Origin: Planococcus maitriensis | GTDB lineage: Bacteria > Bacillota > Bacilli > Bacillales_A > Planococcaceae | Reading direction: 5' to 3' | Assembly: GCF_003289925.1 (NCBI RefSeq) | Contig: NZ_QLZQ01000001.1 | Span: 1,178,001 to 1,242,000 of the forward strand | DNA: 64,000 nucleotides | Shown: piece by piece, positions 1 to 9,049 of the stretch | Numbering within the stretch: position 1 is the stretch's first letter | Layout of the letters: every line of letters starts with the position of its first letter | Translations under genes and position numbers: made by a program | The notes under the pieces: model-generated | What the model was told of the DNA's origin: nothing | The model's input: the letters and a program-made list of their open reading frames with translations, nothing else | The model's database searches: none

Positions 1-1
1 G

Positions 2-1327
2 GCATTGCTGCCGACCGGCATGGGGAAATCGCTTTGTTATCAGCTGCCCGGTAAAGTGCTGCCGGGCGCGATCGTCATCGTCTCACCCCTTTTATCCTTG
101 ATGCAAGACCAAGTCGCCCAATTGAAGAAGATGGGGGAGAAATCGGTTGTTGCCATCAATTCCTTCATGAAACCGGAAGATCGCGAAAGGGTGTGGAATA
201 CGCTCGGCAGTTATAAATTCATCTTCGTTTCACCCGAGATGCTCGTACAGCCTTATGTACTCAGCAAACTAAAAGCTCTCGGCATATCGCTGCTCGTTGC
301 GGACGAAGCGCATTGCATTTCTCAATGGGGCTTCGATTTCCGACCGGATTACTTGCGCATCGCAGAAATCCTGCCGCTGCTCGGCAATCCGCAAACATTG
401 GCGCTGACCGCAACGGCGACCGATAAAGTAACGGATGAAATCAAGCGGTATTTAAAATTGAGCGATCCCTTCGTCTACTCCCATCCGATGGACCGCAAGA
501 ACCTTAGCTATGATATCCGGAAATTCGACAATGACAGCGAAAAATTGGATGAATTATTGCGCTTGGTGTCAACATATGGAGGGCCGGGGATCATTTACGC
601 CGGAACACGCCGGAAATCCCAGGAACTGGCGGAGCGGCTTCTTGGCATCGGCATTCGTGCGGCGTTTTATCACGGCGGGATGGAGCAGCAGGACCGCATT
701 TTTGTGCAGCAGCAATTTGCCAATAAGGAGCTGGAATGGGTGTGCGCGACCAATGCGTTCGGCATGGGGGTCCATATTCCCGATATCCGCCACGTCATCC
801 ATTTCCAATTGCCTTCTTCAATAGAAGGATATGTCCAGGAAGTCGGGCGTGCCGGCCGGGATTCTTTGCCTTCACTTGCGACTTTATTGTATGCCGCAGG
901 CGACGAGCGGCTCGTGGAAAGTTTGCTCATGGATGATTTGCCAAGCCCCCATGAAATCGAACTGATCTATGAGCGTGGCGAAGAAGCGAAACAATTGATT
1001 GAGCAGGGAATGATAAGGGAAACCGCGTATCGCATCATATCCTATTGGCGTGAGCGACTCCCCCTTGAAGGCACTTTGAACCAGATCGAGCAATTGAAAA
1101 AAGAGAAACAGCATCAAGCCGCCTCTGTCCGCGGCCTGATACATTCAACTGGCTGCATCCGGCAGTATATAAGCATGAGCTTTGACCAAGAAAACCCTGA
1201 GATACCGCCAAATTGCTGCAGTTTCCATGGAATCGACCACAGCCAGTTCCAAAGTGATCGAAACGCAGTGAAAGCAGCACCGCAAGGGTCCTGGAAAGAG
1301 CGCTTGAAGGTCCTTCTTCCTATATGA
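2..1327 (+). CDS. recQ: RecQ-family ATP-dependent DNA helicase (5' end outside window)
   Basis: 3'-5' superfamily 2 DNA helicase that unwinds recombination and stalled-fork intermediates. The reading frame is open from base 2, so the start lies upstream; against the ~496 aa B. subtilis RecS about 55 residues are missing. Visible motifs are a Walker A box PTGMGKS near nucleotides 11-31, the DEAH box followed by CISQWG (about 302-330), the TATAT motif III, and QEVGRAGRD of motif VI near 835-860. After the helicase core comes a short helical tail with no HRDC domain, so this is the short RecQ/RecS form, placed as recS is in B. subtilis, just before ypbE. Confident on family; the RecS-like sub-type rests on length and synteny. 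Confidence 0.93.
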   Translation, partial: ALLPTGMGKSLCYQLPGKVLPGAIVIVSPLLSLMQDQVAQLKKMGEKSVVAINSFMKPEDRERVWNTLGSYKFIFVSPEMLVQPYVLSKLKALGISLLVADEAHCISQWGFDFRPDYLRIAEILPLLGNPQTLALTATATDKVTDEIKRYLKLSDPFVYSHPMDRKNLSYDIRKFDNDSEKLDELLRLVSTYGGPGIIYAGTRRKSQELAERLLGIGIRAAFYHGGMEQQDRIFVQQQFANKELEWVCATNAFGMGVHIPDIRHVIHFQLPSSIEGYVQEVGRAGRDSLPSLATLLYAAGDERLVESLLMDDLPSPHEIELIYERGEEAKQLIEQGMIRETAYRIISYWRERLPLEGTLNQIEQLKKEKQHQAASVRGLIHSTGCIRQYISMSFDQENPEIPPNCCSFHGIDHSQFQSDRNAVKAAPQGSWKERLKVLLPI

Positions 1328-1345
1328 AAATCTCTATTTCTATTA

Positions 1346-1374
1346 TTTACAAATAAGTCTTTTTTCGTCATAAT
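1346..1374 (+). promoter_or_regulatory. SigA-type promoter for the LysM gene
   Basis: TTTACA at 1346-1351 and CATAAT at 1369-1374 are separated by exactly 17 bases, inside the only gap between the helicase and the LysM gene. Each box has one mismatch to consensus. No terminator is obvious between the two genes. Confidence 0.6.
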
Positions 1375-1407
1375 AGATATATTAGTACAGATAGGGGTAG
1401 TCATGAA

Positions 1408-2163
1408 ATGGGAAACGATAATTATCATGAATCAATGGAAAAGAATCGCCAGGAATTGTCACAGGAACGTATGGCAGAATTGTCGAGGCGTGCACGCCAG
1501 ATGCCTAAGCCGAAAAGCAGGGGCTTATTATTGCCTTCCTTGTTTTTCATCTTTATCTTGATTCCGGTCACTTTGTTGATCTATGTTGCGTTTTACTATG
1601 AGCCGGATGACACGCTAACTGCCAAAACAAACGAAAATGAAGTCAGTTTCGAACTGAACTCCCAGCCGCCTTCTGACAGCACGGTACTTGCTGCGACAGA
1701 AGGCCAGGAAGAAGATGAAAGTGAAGGCGAAAAGAAAGATTCGCAAACAAAAGATGCGGCAGAGCAAAAAGAGCTGAAAGAAAAAGCGCGCGAACGTGAA
1801 GAAAAGGCGGCTGCAAAAGAGAAAGAGCAGGCAGCTGCGGCCAAGGAACAAGCTGAGAAAAAAGCGCGGGAAACAGCACTGGCAGAACAAAAAGCCCGTG
1901 AAGAAGCTGAAGCGAAAGAAAAAGCCGAAGCGGAACAACGTGCATTAGCTGAACAAAAAGAAAAAGAACAGCAAGAAAAGCAAGATGAAACACCGTCTGC
2001 AGGCGGCAAGACGGTAACCGTCCAATCGAGTGAAACGCTTTACCGCATCGCCGTCAATAATTACGGCGCGAGCGGAGCAGCCGCCGCCGTCGAGAAAATC
2101 AAGCAGGCCAATGGATTGGCATCTAACGATATCAGCCCTGGACAAACATTGATTTTGCCATAA
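1408..2163 (+). CDS. ypbE: Membrane-anchored LysM-domain protein (YpbE-like)
   Basis: A 251-residue protein with a short charged cytoplasmic N-terminus, one transmembrane segment at about residues 35-54, and a long Ala/Glu/Lys-rich stretch (about 100-190) with strong coiled-coil character. The C-terminal LysM domain (about 203-251) begins KTVTVQSSETLYRIA and contains the usual N-G-L...PGQ-L motif. LysM binds N-acetylglucosamine polymers, so the protein probably sits in the membrane and reaches into peptidoglycan. Position after the RecQ gene matches B. subtilis ypbE, whose function is not known. ATG 1408 follows GGGG at a rather wide spacing. Confidence 0.85.
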   Translation: MGNDNYHESMEKNRQELSQERMAELSRRARQMPKPKSRGLLLPSLFFIFILIPVTLLIYVAFYYEPDDTLTAKTNENEVSFELNSQPPSDSTVLAATEGQEEDESEGEKKDSQTKDAAEQKELKEKAREREEKAAAKEKEQAAAAKEQAEKKARETALAEQKAREEAEAKEKAEAEQRALAEQKEKEQQEKQDETPSAGGKTVTVQSSETLYRIAVNNYGASGAAAAVEKIKQANGLASNDISPGQTLILP

Positions 2164-2224
2164 GGCGAGATTAAATGCCTCCTGTTAGGGAAAAGATAAG
2201 AAGAATCTAAAAAGAGGTGAGCAA

Positions 2225-2854
2225 ATGTTTGTCAAAAGTGCATTGGTGAAAAAAGAAAAATGCTTTACTGTAAAACCGGAAGATACGATGGAAAAAGGGC
2301 TCGAGCTGTTGGAAAAGCATTCCATTGATGCTTTGCCTGTCGTCGATGGCGACAAATTCCAAGGAATCTTCACCTGGTATCATGCATACCGCGCATTCTT
2401 TTATTCGGACGCCAAAAAAGATAATTTTATCCGTTCGACAAAAGTGAAAGATATCATGGTCAACCAGGATGTATACTTGAATATTGACGATGTATACGAA
2501 AAAGCCTTGGTCGAATTGCGTGACTTTCCGATCATCGCGGTTGTCGATGAAGGGAAATTCGCCGGCATCGTCACCCGTTTTGACCTCGTCAACCAATTGC
2601 AAAGCGCGTTCGGCATGCAGCAATCCGGCTTCCGCATCACGTTCACGTCGGTCGAGTCAGAAGGCCGCATCGGCCGTCTCGGGGAAATCATCGAGAAATA
2701 TAAGGAATCTGTCGTTTCCCTTGTTACTTTTGACGAGACAGATAAAGTGGTGCGCCGCATTGTCCTGAAGGTCAAGAAAAAGAACAATATCGACAAATTC
2801 ACGAAGGAACTGGAAAAATCGGGCTTCCGTATTCTTGATATCACTGAAGATTGA
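2225..2854 (+). CDS. Tandem CBS-domain protein with ACT-like C-terminus (AcuB-like layout)
   Basis: A soluble 209-residue protein. Two CBS repeats occupy about residues 5-60 and 75-135; both contain the DALPVVD / DFPIIAVVD-type strand followed by a G-(I)-(F/V)-T turn. The last ~70 residues (from FRITF) resemble an ACT-like fold, as in B. subtilis AcuB. CBS pairs usually bind adenine nucleotides, so a small regulatory or sensor role is likely; the target is unknown. The start is clear (AAAGAGGTGA before ATG). It stands alone between the LysM gene and a terminator. I would not name it acuB, because synteny does not support that. Confidence 0.8.
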   Translation: MFVKSALVKKEKCFTVKPEDTMEKGLELLEKHSIDALPVVDGDKFQGIFTWYHAYRAFFYSDAKKDNFIRSTKVKDIMVNQDVYLNIDDVYEKALVELRDFPIIAVVDEGKFAGIVTRFDLVNQLQSAFGMQQSGFRITFTSVESEGRIGRLGEIIEKYKESVVSLVTFDETDKVVRRIVLKVKKKNNIDKFTKELEKSGFRILDITED

Positions 2855-2870
2855 ATAGCGGCTTGAACAG

Positions 2871-2899
2871 GAAAACATAAGCGCAGCTTATGTTTTTTT
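2871..2899 (+). terminator. Intrinsic terminator after the CBS gene
   Basis: AAAACATAAGC pairs with GCTTATGTTTT around a GCA loop and runs into seven T residues. Confidence 0.85.
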
Positions 2900-2923
2900 G
2901 TTGCCTTGGAAAGGAGCTACAAT

Positions 2924-3709
2924 ATGAAATGGATTTTACGGTCCGCATTGGCTGGCCTGGCATTACTGGCATGGATGTTTCGCTCCGCACACACTGAAAT
3001 CGAGAGGACGGCAGCAGTCCGCTTATCGGGAGACGCTGAGTTTTCTCCTTTTAAACTGCTCTTTATCTCCGACGTTCACCGGCGCAAGCTTCGGCAAGAT
3101 ATGTTTAGCGATAAAGTCGATCTTGTGGTCATCGGTGGTGATTTTGTCGAGCGGGGGGTTCCTGAACAGCGCATTCGCGAAAATTTAAAGGTTTTGAGCG
3201 GGCTCGCTCCTGTTTATTACGTGTTCGGGAATAACGACAGGGAAATCGGTGAAGAACGGTTAAGGATGCTGCTCGAAGAACAAGGCGCCATCATCCTTGA
3301 CGACGAATCGATTGAACTGTTCGGCAACACTGAACTGAAATTGACTGGAATTGATTACTTCGCTTTTCGTGAGAACAGTATTGAAGCTGCTTTCCGCACT
3401 GTCGATAAAGATGATTCCGTCATTTTCATCTCCCATACGCCCTTTGTCTTCAAGCACGTGAAACAACATTATCCAGCCAGCTTGCTGCTGGCCGGCCATA
3501 CGCATGGCGGCCAAATCAGGCTGGGCCGTTTCGGGATATTCGAACGCGGTTCCTTGGTTGTCTCGGAAGGGATTACCGAACTCGTCAGCAACGGGTTCGG
3601 CACGACCACTTTGCCATTGAGGTTGGGCGCAAAAGCGGAATTCCACGTTCTGGAAATTCATCCCGCGTCAGCCGGGGAGGATTTGGCACAAAGCTCTTCA
3701 ATCGGATAA
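2924..3709 (+). CDS. ypbG: Membrane-anchored metallophosphoesterase (YpbG-like)
   Basis: A calcineurin-like phosphoesterase of 261 residues. The N-terminus (about 1-20) is a hydrophobic anchor; the catalytic part shows the metal-ligand motifs D-V-H in FISDVHRR, GGDFVERG, GNND, and GHTHGGQ near the end of the fold. The family includes YkuE/LpxH-like hydrolases of phosphodiester substrates; the real substrate is unknown. ATG 2924 is chosen because AAGGAG lies 8 bases upstream; an earlier in-frame start at 2906 overlaps that site. B. subtilis ypbG lies in the same neighbourhood with a similar length (about 259 residues). Confidence 0.87.
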   Translation: MKWILRSALAGLALLAWMFRSAHTEIERTAAVRLSGDAEFSPFKLLFISDVHRRKLRQDMFSDKVDLVVIGGDFVERGVPEQRIRENLKVLSGLAPVYYVFGNNDREIGEERLRMLLEEQGAIILDDESIELFGNTELKLTGIDYFAFRENSIEAAFRTVDKDDSVIFISHTPFVFKHVKQHYPASLLLAGHTHGGQIRLGRFGIFERGSLVVSEGITELVSNGFGTTTLPLRLGAKAEFHVLEIHPASAGEDLAQSSSIG

Positions 3710-3742
3710 GATGGATATGACATTATTACAGGAGTGGTTGAA

Positions 3743-4723
3743 ATGGAATATGCAGATGTCATTATCGTTGGAGGGGGGCCGTGCGGATTATCGGCCGCCA
3801 TCGAAATACAGAGAATGGGCTTACATCCCGTCATTCTCGAAAAAGGCAATATCGTCAACGCCATCTATCATTATCCGACGCATCAGACTTTCTTCAGCAG
3901 TAGCGAAAAACTATCGATCGGGGATGTGCCTTTCATTACGGAAGACCGTAAGCCGAAGCGCAACCAAGCGCTTGTCTATTACCGCGAAGTGGTGAAGCGG
4001 CACGCGTTGGATGTGCGTGCTTATGAAACGGCGTTATCGATCGAACAATCGGACGGCTTTCTCGTGAAGACGACTAAAGGCGAATACAAGGCAAAATACG
4101 TGGTAGTGGCGACAGGCTATTATGACCATCCGAACAAGCTTGATGTTCCGGGTGCTGGCTTGCCGAAAGTGATGCATTACTTCAAGGAAGGGCATCCTTA
4201 TTTCGACCGGGACGTTCTGGTGATCGGTGGTAAGAATTCAGCAGTGGATGCAGCACTTGAACTGCACAAAGCCGGGAGCCGCGTGACGGTGTCCTATCAC
4301 GGCACGAGCTATTCGAAAAGCGTCAAGCCATGGATCTTGCCGGAATTCGACGGGCTCGTGCGCCAAGGGGAAATTACCATGCTGTTCGATTCCATCGTCG
4401 ATGAAATCCGCGAAGGAGAAGTGGAATTGACCGTGAACGATACGAAAGAAACCTTGGCGAATGATTTCGTCTTCGCGATGATTGGGTACCACCCGGACCA
4501 TCGTTTCCTCCAGCAGATGGGAATCGGAATCGATGCGGCAAGCGGAAGGCCCTCATTCGATGAGGAAACGATGGAAACGAATGTCGAGGATTTGTTTATC
4601 GCTGGCGTGATTGCAGCCGGAAACAACGCCAATGAAATCTTCATCGAGAACGGCCGTTTCCATGGCCGGCAAATCGCCTCGGCAATCGCGAAGAAAGAAG
4701 CGCTGAAAAAACCAACAGACTAG
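3743..4723 (+). CDS. ypdA: Bacillithiol disulfide reductase YpdA
   Basis: FAD- and NADPH-dependent flavoprotein of 326 residues that reduces oxidised bacillithiol (BSSB). The FAD-binding motif GGGPCG lies at residues 10-15 and places a cysteine at position 14, the residue considered catalytic in characterised YpdA. The second dinucleotide motif GGKNSA is at about 162-167, and a C-terminal GVIAAGNNANE flavin motif is present. It has no CxxC pair, which separates it from thioredoxin reductase. The start at 3743 follows CAGGAG at a good spacing. bshA, which makes the first bacillithiol intermediate, is 28 kb downstream in this same window. Confidence 0.93.
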   Translation: MEYADVIIVGGGPCGLSAAIEIQRMGLHPVILEKGNIVNAIYHYPTHQTFFSSSEKLSIGDVPFITEDRKPKRNQALVYYREVVKRHALDVRAYETALSIEQSDGFLVKTTKGEYKAKYVVVATGYYDHPNKLDVPGAGLPKVMHYFKEGHPYFDRDVLVIGGKNSAVDAALELHKAGSRVTVSYHGTSYSKSVKPWILPEFDGLVRQGEITMLFDSIVDEIREGEVELTVNDTKETLANDFVFAMIGYHPDHRFLQQMGIGIDAASGRPSFDEETMETNVEDLFIAGVIAAGNNANEIFIENGRFHGRQIASAIAKKEALKKPTD

Positions 4724-4744
4724 ATTATCCAAACGAGGTGCAAT

Positions 4745-5716
4745 ATGAAAAAGAAAGTATCATTGATTACAACAGGCGGCACTATTGCAAGTAAAGCCAT
4801 TTCCGATGGCGGCCTGCTGAAATCCGGCGCCATATCGGGAAAAGAATTGGCGGAGCTTTGCCAATTGCCGTCTGAAATCGAAGTGAAAGTGATCGATGTT
4901 TATCAATTGCCGAGTATGCATATCGGTTTCGATGAAATGAACATCGTTAAGGAAGCGATTTTGAAAGAATTGGAAAATCCGGAAGTAGAGGGTGTGGTCG
5001 TCACACATGGCACTGACACCTTGGAAGAAACAGCCTATTTCCTGGATTTGACAGTCGGCGATGAGCGTACGGTCGTTGTGACAGGAAGCCAGCGTGCGCC
5101 TGAAGCAGTGGGGACAGATGTGTATTCCAATTTGCGCAATTCGATTTACGTCGCGGTCGATCCGGTGATCAAAGGCGTCGGCACGGTCGTCGTCTTCAAT
5201 GAACGGATCTACAGCGCGAAATATGTCAAGAAAGTGCATGCCAGCAATTTGCAGGGCTTCGATTCATTCGGCCATGGTTATTTAGGAATCATCGACAATG
5301 ATAAAGTCCGCATCTACCAAAAGCCGGTGCTACGGGAAGTGCATCGTGTGCCAGGGGGCATGCCGCGCGTCGATATCGTCAAATGCTATTCCGGCCAGGA
5401 AGGGTCGGTTGTCGATATGCTTGTCGAAAGCGGATCAAAAGGCATCGTCTTAGAAGCGGCTGGCCGCGGCCAGATCTCCCCTCATATGGTAGGGGCAGTC
5501 GAACGCGCCGTGAAATCCGGCGTTCCCGTCGTATTGACGACGAGCGCCGAAGAAGGCAATGCCTATCCGGCCTACAGCTATCCGGGAAGCGCTCACGACT
5601 TGCTGACGCGTGGCGTCATTCTGGGCAGCGATTACGACAGCAAGAAAGCGCGCATCAAATTGGCGATCCTGCTGTCAGGCAATGAAACGATCGATAGGGC
5701 AGCATTTGAAATTTAA
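4745..5716 (+). CDS. ansA: Type I L-asparaginase
   Basis: Hydrolyses L-asparagine to aspartate and ammonia in the cytoplasm. The 323-residue protein has both threonine motifs of the family: TTGGTIAS at residues 9-16 and THGTDTLEET at 87-96, and no signal peptide. The start is marked by GAGGTG upstream of the ATG. It lies between ypdA and prsW, as ansA-like genes do in several Bacillales. No AnsR-type repressor gene is adjacent, so regulation is unlike the B. subtilis ansAB operon. Confidence 0.93.
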   Translation: MKKKVSLITTGGTIASKAISDGGLLKSGAISGKELAELCQLPSEIEVKVIDVYQLPSMHIGFDEMNIVKEAILKELENPEVEGVVVTHGTDTLEETAYFLDLTVGDERTVVVTGSQRAPEAVGTDVYSNLRNSIYVAVDPVIKGVGTVVVFNERIYSAKYVKKVHASNLQGFDSFGHGYLGIIDNDKVRIYQKPVLREVHRVPGGMPRVDIVKCYSGQEGSVVDMLVESGSKGIVLEAAGRGQISPHMVGAVERAVKSGVPVVLTTSAEEGNAYPAYSYPGSAHDLLTRGVILGSDYDSKKARIKLAILLSGNETIDRAAFEI

Positions 5717-5750
5717 CAGCATCGGCTGAATGGAATGGAGGAGGGCGTCT

Positions 5751-6425
5751 ATGCTAGAGCTGTTGACGGTGGCTATCGCGCCCGGGCTCGCATTGTTCAG
5801 TTATTTCTATTTGCGTGATCAATTTGCAGGAGAACCGTCGAAACTGATTTTCCATTGCTTTTTATATGGCGCTCTTCTGACGTTCCCGATATTATTTATC
5901 CAGTATGTGTTTGAAGCCGAGAATGTGTTCCAGAATGCCTTTGTTAAATCCGTCTTGTTCTCGAGTTTATTGGAGGAGTTCTTCAAATGGATCGTCCTGC
6001 TTGCGGCCGTGTTCCGCCATATCGATTTCGAAGACCCATATGACGGAATTTTATACGGCGCCAGTTTGTCGCTCGGATTTGCCACGGTCGAGAATATACT
6101 ATATTTGCTTGAGTTCGGGCTTGGCGCAGCTTTCCTGAGGGCATTCCTTCCCGTATCGAGCCATGCCCTGTTCGGCGTCGTCATGGGTTATTATTACGGG
6201 AAAGCGAAGTTCACAAGGAAAACGGAGAGCAAATGGTGGCTGGCTGCTGCTTTATTTGCGGCATCGCTGTTGCACATCGCCTACAACGCTTCGCTTTATG
6301 CTTACGATAACTTGTTGTATGGGGCGGTTCCGTTCATGTTGTTCTTATGGTGGTTCGGTTTGCGGAAAGTCCACCAAGCCCATCAATTATCGGTCAACCA
6401 TTACCACAAGCACACTCCACATTAA
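5751..6425 (+). CDS. prsW: Intramembrane metalloprotease PrsW
   Basis: A polytopic membrane protease of 224 residues with about six to seven hydrophobic segments. The family signature EExxK is seen as E75-E76-F-F-K79, followed by a conserved DGILYG and a later histidine in SSHALFG. In B. subtilis PrsW makes the site-1 cut in anti-sigma factor RsiW and so activates SigW. ATG 5751 follows GGAGGAGGG. In B. subtilis the next genes are sleB and ypeB; here they are missing and a terminator follows at once. Confidence 0.9.
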   Translation: MLELLTVAIAPGLALFSYFYLRDQFAGEPSKLIFHCFLYGALLTFPILFIQYVFEAENVFQNAFVKSVLFSSLLEEFFKWIVLLAAVFRHIDFEDPYDGILYGASLSLGFATVENILYLLEFGLGAAFLRAFLPVSSHALFGVVMGYYYGKAKFTRKTESKWWLAAALFAASLLHIAYNASLYAYDNLLYGAVPFMLFLWWFGLRKVHQAHQLSVNHYHKHTPH

Positions 6426-6427
6426 GA

Positions 6428-6462
6428 GAAAAAAGCCTTCCGCTGCGGGGCTTTTTCTTTTT
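6428..6462 (+). terminator. Intrinsic terminator after prsW
   Basis: GAAAAAAGCC pairs with GGCTTTTTC across a GC-rich loop, followed by a run rich in T. Confidence 0.75.
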
Positions 6463-6528
6463 GTGCTGCTTTGGCTCCGTAACTATTCGGAGGCTGCTTT
6501 GATTTTGCCCGAAACCTTTAGCATATTG

Positions 6529-6537
6529 TGATAAAAT
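6529..6537 (+). promoter_or_regulatory. Probable extended -10 promoter for cmk
   Basis: TG-A-TAAAAT at 6529-6537 forms an extended -10 element about 30 bases ahead of the cmk start. No good -35 box lies at the standard distance, which is tolerated with an extended -10. Confidence 0.45.
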
Positions 6538-6567
6538 GAAATCATTACATAAGATGAGGTGACAGTT

Positions 6568-7248
6568 TTGACAAAAGCTATACAAATCGCGATCGACGGT
6601 CCAGCAGCTGCTGGCAAGAGCACGATCGCTAAAATAGTGGCAGGGAAATTAGGGTATATCTATATCGACACGGGCGCGATGTACCGTGCCATTACGCTGA
6701 AAGCGTTGAATGCCGGCATCAATTTAGCGAGCAATGAAGAGGCTGGGGCTTTGCTTGAGGAAACCGAAATCGATTTGGTTCCTGTAGAAGGCGGACAGAA
6801 AGTGCTGCTCGATGGAGACGATGTTTCGGAAGCGATCCGCTCCCAGTACGTCACGAAGGCGGTATCGGAAATGGCTGCCCATGAACTGGTCAGAAGACGC
6901 ATGGTCGAGCTTCAGCAGAAGCTCGCAGAAGGCCGCGGCGTCGTCATGGATGGGCGCGATATCGGCACGCATGTTTTGCCTAGCGCTGCACTCAAAGTAT
7001 TCATGTCTGCTACGGTCGAAGAACGGGCAAGACGCCGTTTCGAGGAAAATAAAAAACGCGATATCCTGACGCCGCTTGTCGAGCTGCAGGAAGAAATCGC
7101 CATGCGCGACAAGATGGATTCCGAGCGCGAAGTGGCGCCTTTGAAACAAGCGGAGGATGCGGTGTTCTTAGATACGACTCCTTTAACGATTTCAGAAGCA
7201 GCGGAAGCCATCCTGAAATTAGCGGAAGAGAGGCTGATGGCGTCATGA
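6568..7248 (+). CDS. cmk: Cytidylate kinase
   Basis: Phosphorylates CMP and dCMP with ATP; 226 residues. The P-loop GPAAAGKST is at residues 11-19, followed by YIDTGAMYRA of the nucleotide-binding region and MDGRDIGT near residue 128. The start is probably TTG 6568: GAGGTGA lies eight bases before it, and the resulting N-terminus MTKAIQIAIDG aligns with known Cmk proteins. An upstream GTG (6559) falls inside the ribosome binding site. It overlaps plsC by four bases, so the two are translationally coupled. Confidence 0.93.
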   Translation: MTKAIQIAIDGPAAAGKSTIAKIVAGKLGYIYIDTGAMYRAITLKALNAGINLASNEEAGALLEETEIDLVPVEGGQKVLLDGDDVSEAIRSQYVTKAVSEMAAHELVRRRMVELQQKLAEGRGVVMDGRDIGTHVLPSAALKVFMSATVEERARRRFEENKKRDILTPLVELQEEIAMRDKMDSEREVAPLKQAEDAVFLDTTPLTISEAAEAILKLAEERLMAS

Positions 7249-7826
7249 ATTTATATGCAGTGGGAAAAACGCTCGTGAAGACAGCGCTGAGCCCGTTATA
7301 CCGTTTCCAGGTCAGCGGCACCGAAAAATTCCCTGAAACGGGCGGCGTGCTCCTTTGCAGCAACCATATCCATGCGCTCGATCCGCCTGTAGTGGGCATG
7401 ACAGCGCCGAGAACCGTTCATTTCATGGCGAAAGAGGAATTATTCAAAGCGCCTGTGCTCGGTTCGATCCTGCCGAAAGTCAACGCCTTTCCGGTGAAGC
7501 GCGGCATGAGCGACAGGGAGGCACTGCGGACGGCGTTGAAATTGCTGAAAGGCGGGGAAGTCGTGGGGCTGTTCCCGGAAGGCACGCGTTCGACTGACGG
7601 CGTATTGAAGAAAGGCTTGAGCGGCGCCGGCTTCTTTGCCCTTCGCGGCAATGCCGATGTCATGCCGTGCGCCATCATCGGGCCGTATAAGCCGTTCGGG
7701 AAAGTGAAAGTGGTCTATGGCGACCCGATCCTGATTGGCCCCTATCGTGAACGAAAAGCTTCCGCGGAAGAAGTAACAGAAGCCATCATGGCCAGTATTC
7801 AAAAAATTCTGGATGAAAACACCTGA
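7245..7826 (+). CDS. plsC: 1-acyl-sn-glycerol-3-phosphate acyltransferase
   Basis: Transfers an acyl chain to lysophosphatidic acid to give phosphatidic acid at the membrane. The 193-residue protein has the acyltransferase motif H41-x4-D46 (NHIHALD), and FPEGTRS of motif III near residue 108. It has an amphipathic N-terminus but no clear transmembrane helix. Start ATG overlaps the cmk stop (ATGA). The pairing with cmk and rpsA is widely conserved in Firmicutes. Confidence 0.93.
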   Translation: MNLYAVGKTLVKTALSPLYRFQVSGTEKFPETGGVLLCSNHIHALDPPVVGMTAPRTVHFMAKEELFKAPVLGSILPKVNAFPVKRGMSDREALRTALKLLKGGEVVGLFPEGTRSTDGVLKKGLSGAGFFALRGNADVMPCAIIGPYKPFGKVKVVYGDPILIGPYRERKASAEEVTEAIMASIQKILDENT

Positions 7827-7841
7827 AATAAGTGATTATTT

Positions 7842-7870
7842 TTGTTTTTATTAGAGAATTCGAATAAAAT
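7842..7870 (+). promoter_or_regulatory. SigA-type promoter for rpsA-fni
   Basis: TTGTTT at 7842-7847 and TAAAAT at 7865-7870 are separated by 17 bases, in the AT-rich gap before rpsA. Confidence 0.6.
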
Positions 7871-7903
7871 AGAAGATGGATAGTTTGTGAAGGAGGGCTA
7901 CTT

Positions 7904-9049
7904 ATGTCAGAGGATATGAATTTGATGGAAAACCGTGACTTCCAAACAGGAGATCGCGTAAAAGGAATAGTTGCCAAAATCGAAGAAAAAGCAGTGACGG
8001 TGACAATTGATGGAGCGCCGTTCGACGGGATCATCCCGATCAGCGAGTTATCGAGCCTCCACATCGAAAAAGCTTCGGACTCGGTCCAAGAAGGAGACGA
8101 GCTTGAATTGATCATCACCAAAGTGGAAGACGAGAACTTTGTATTGTCGAAACGCAAAGTCGATGCGGAATCTGCATGGGATGATCTCGAGAAGAAATTC
8201 GAATCCGGTGAAATCATCGAAGCGGAAGTGAAGGACGTCGTCAAAGGCGGCTTGGTCATTGACTTGGGTGTGCGTGGTTTCGTGCCGGCTTCACTTGTGG
8301 AAGATTATTTCGTCGAATCTTTTGAGGATTACAAAGGCCGTGTCATGACCTTTAAAATTGTCGAAATGGAAAAAGAGAACAACCGATTGATCCTTTCCCA
8401 CCGCGCGGTAGTGGAAGGCGAAAAAGAGTCCAAGAAAGAACAAGTGATGGATTCGATCAATGCTGGAGATGTGCTTGACGGCAAAGTCCAACGCATCGCT
8501 TCGTTCGGTGCATTCGTCGACATCGGCGGGGTGGACGGGCTTGTCCATATTTCCCAATTGTCACACGAGCATGTCGACAAAGTGTCGGACGTCGTGACGG
8601 AAGGCCAGGAAGTGAAAGTGAAAGTACTTTCCGTTGACCGTGATTCTGAACGCATCTCGCTGTCGATCAAGGATACTTTGCCTGGGCCATGGGATGCTAT
8701 CGATGAAAAGGCTCCAAAAGGATCTGTCCATAAAGGAACTGTAAAGCGTTTGGTCAGCTACGGTGCATTCGTAGAGGTGCTTCCCGGAGTAGAAGGCCTT
8801 GTGCACATCTCTCAAATTGCGCACAAGCATATCGCCACGCCTCATGAAGTTCTTCAGGAAGGCCAGGAAGTGGACGTGAAAGTGCTGGAAGTCAATAAAG
8901 AGGATAAGCGTTTGTCCCTCAGCATCAAAGAGCTTCAGGAAAAAGAAGCCGAACAGGATTACTCGCAATACGATATGCCGGAAGAAGCATCCGGATTCTC
9001 CATCAGTGATGTAATCGGTGACAAATTAAAAGGGTTCAAATCCGAATAA
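7904..9049 (+). CDS. rpsA: S1-domain RNA-binding protein (30S S1-like, YpfD)
   Basis: A 381-residue protein made of four S1/OB-fold RNA-binding repeats at about residues 12-82, 103-168, 189-257 and 274-343; repeats three and four carry the classical FGAFV/YGAFV ... GLVHISQ signature. It corresponds to B. subtilis YpfD, a shorter relative of the six-repeat S1 of Gram-negative bacteria, and is thought to bind ribosomes and mRNA; it is not essential in B. subtilis. GGAGGG precedes the ATG. Its stop codon directly touches the start of fni. Confidence 0.9.
   Translation: MSEDMNLMENRDFQTGDRVKGIVAKIEEKAVTVTIDGAPFDGIIPISELSSLHIEKASDSVQEGDELELIITKVEDENFVLSKRKVDAESAWDDLEKKFESGEIIEAEVKDVVKGGLVIDLGVRGFVPASLVEDYFVESFEDYKGRVMTFKIVEMEKENNRLILSHRAVVEGEKESKKEQVMDSINAGDVLDGKVQRIASFGAFVDIGGVDGLVHISQLSHEHVDKVSDVVTEGQEVKVKVLSVDRDSERISLSIKDTLPGPWDAIDEKAPKGSVHKGTVKRLVSYGAFVEVLPGVEGLVHISQIAHKHIATPHEVLQEGQEVDVKVLEVNKEDKRLSLSIKELQEKEAEQDYSQYDMPEEASGFSISDVIGDKLKGFKSE

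Noticed and set aside
1596-2009. Long minus-strand frames inside the LysM gene, rich in Ser, Phe and Ala
   Set aside because: They are the mirror image of the Ala/Glu/Lys coiled-coil repeat and have no start signal.
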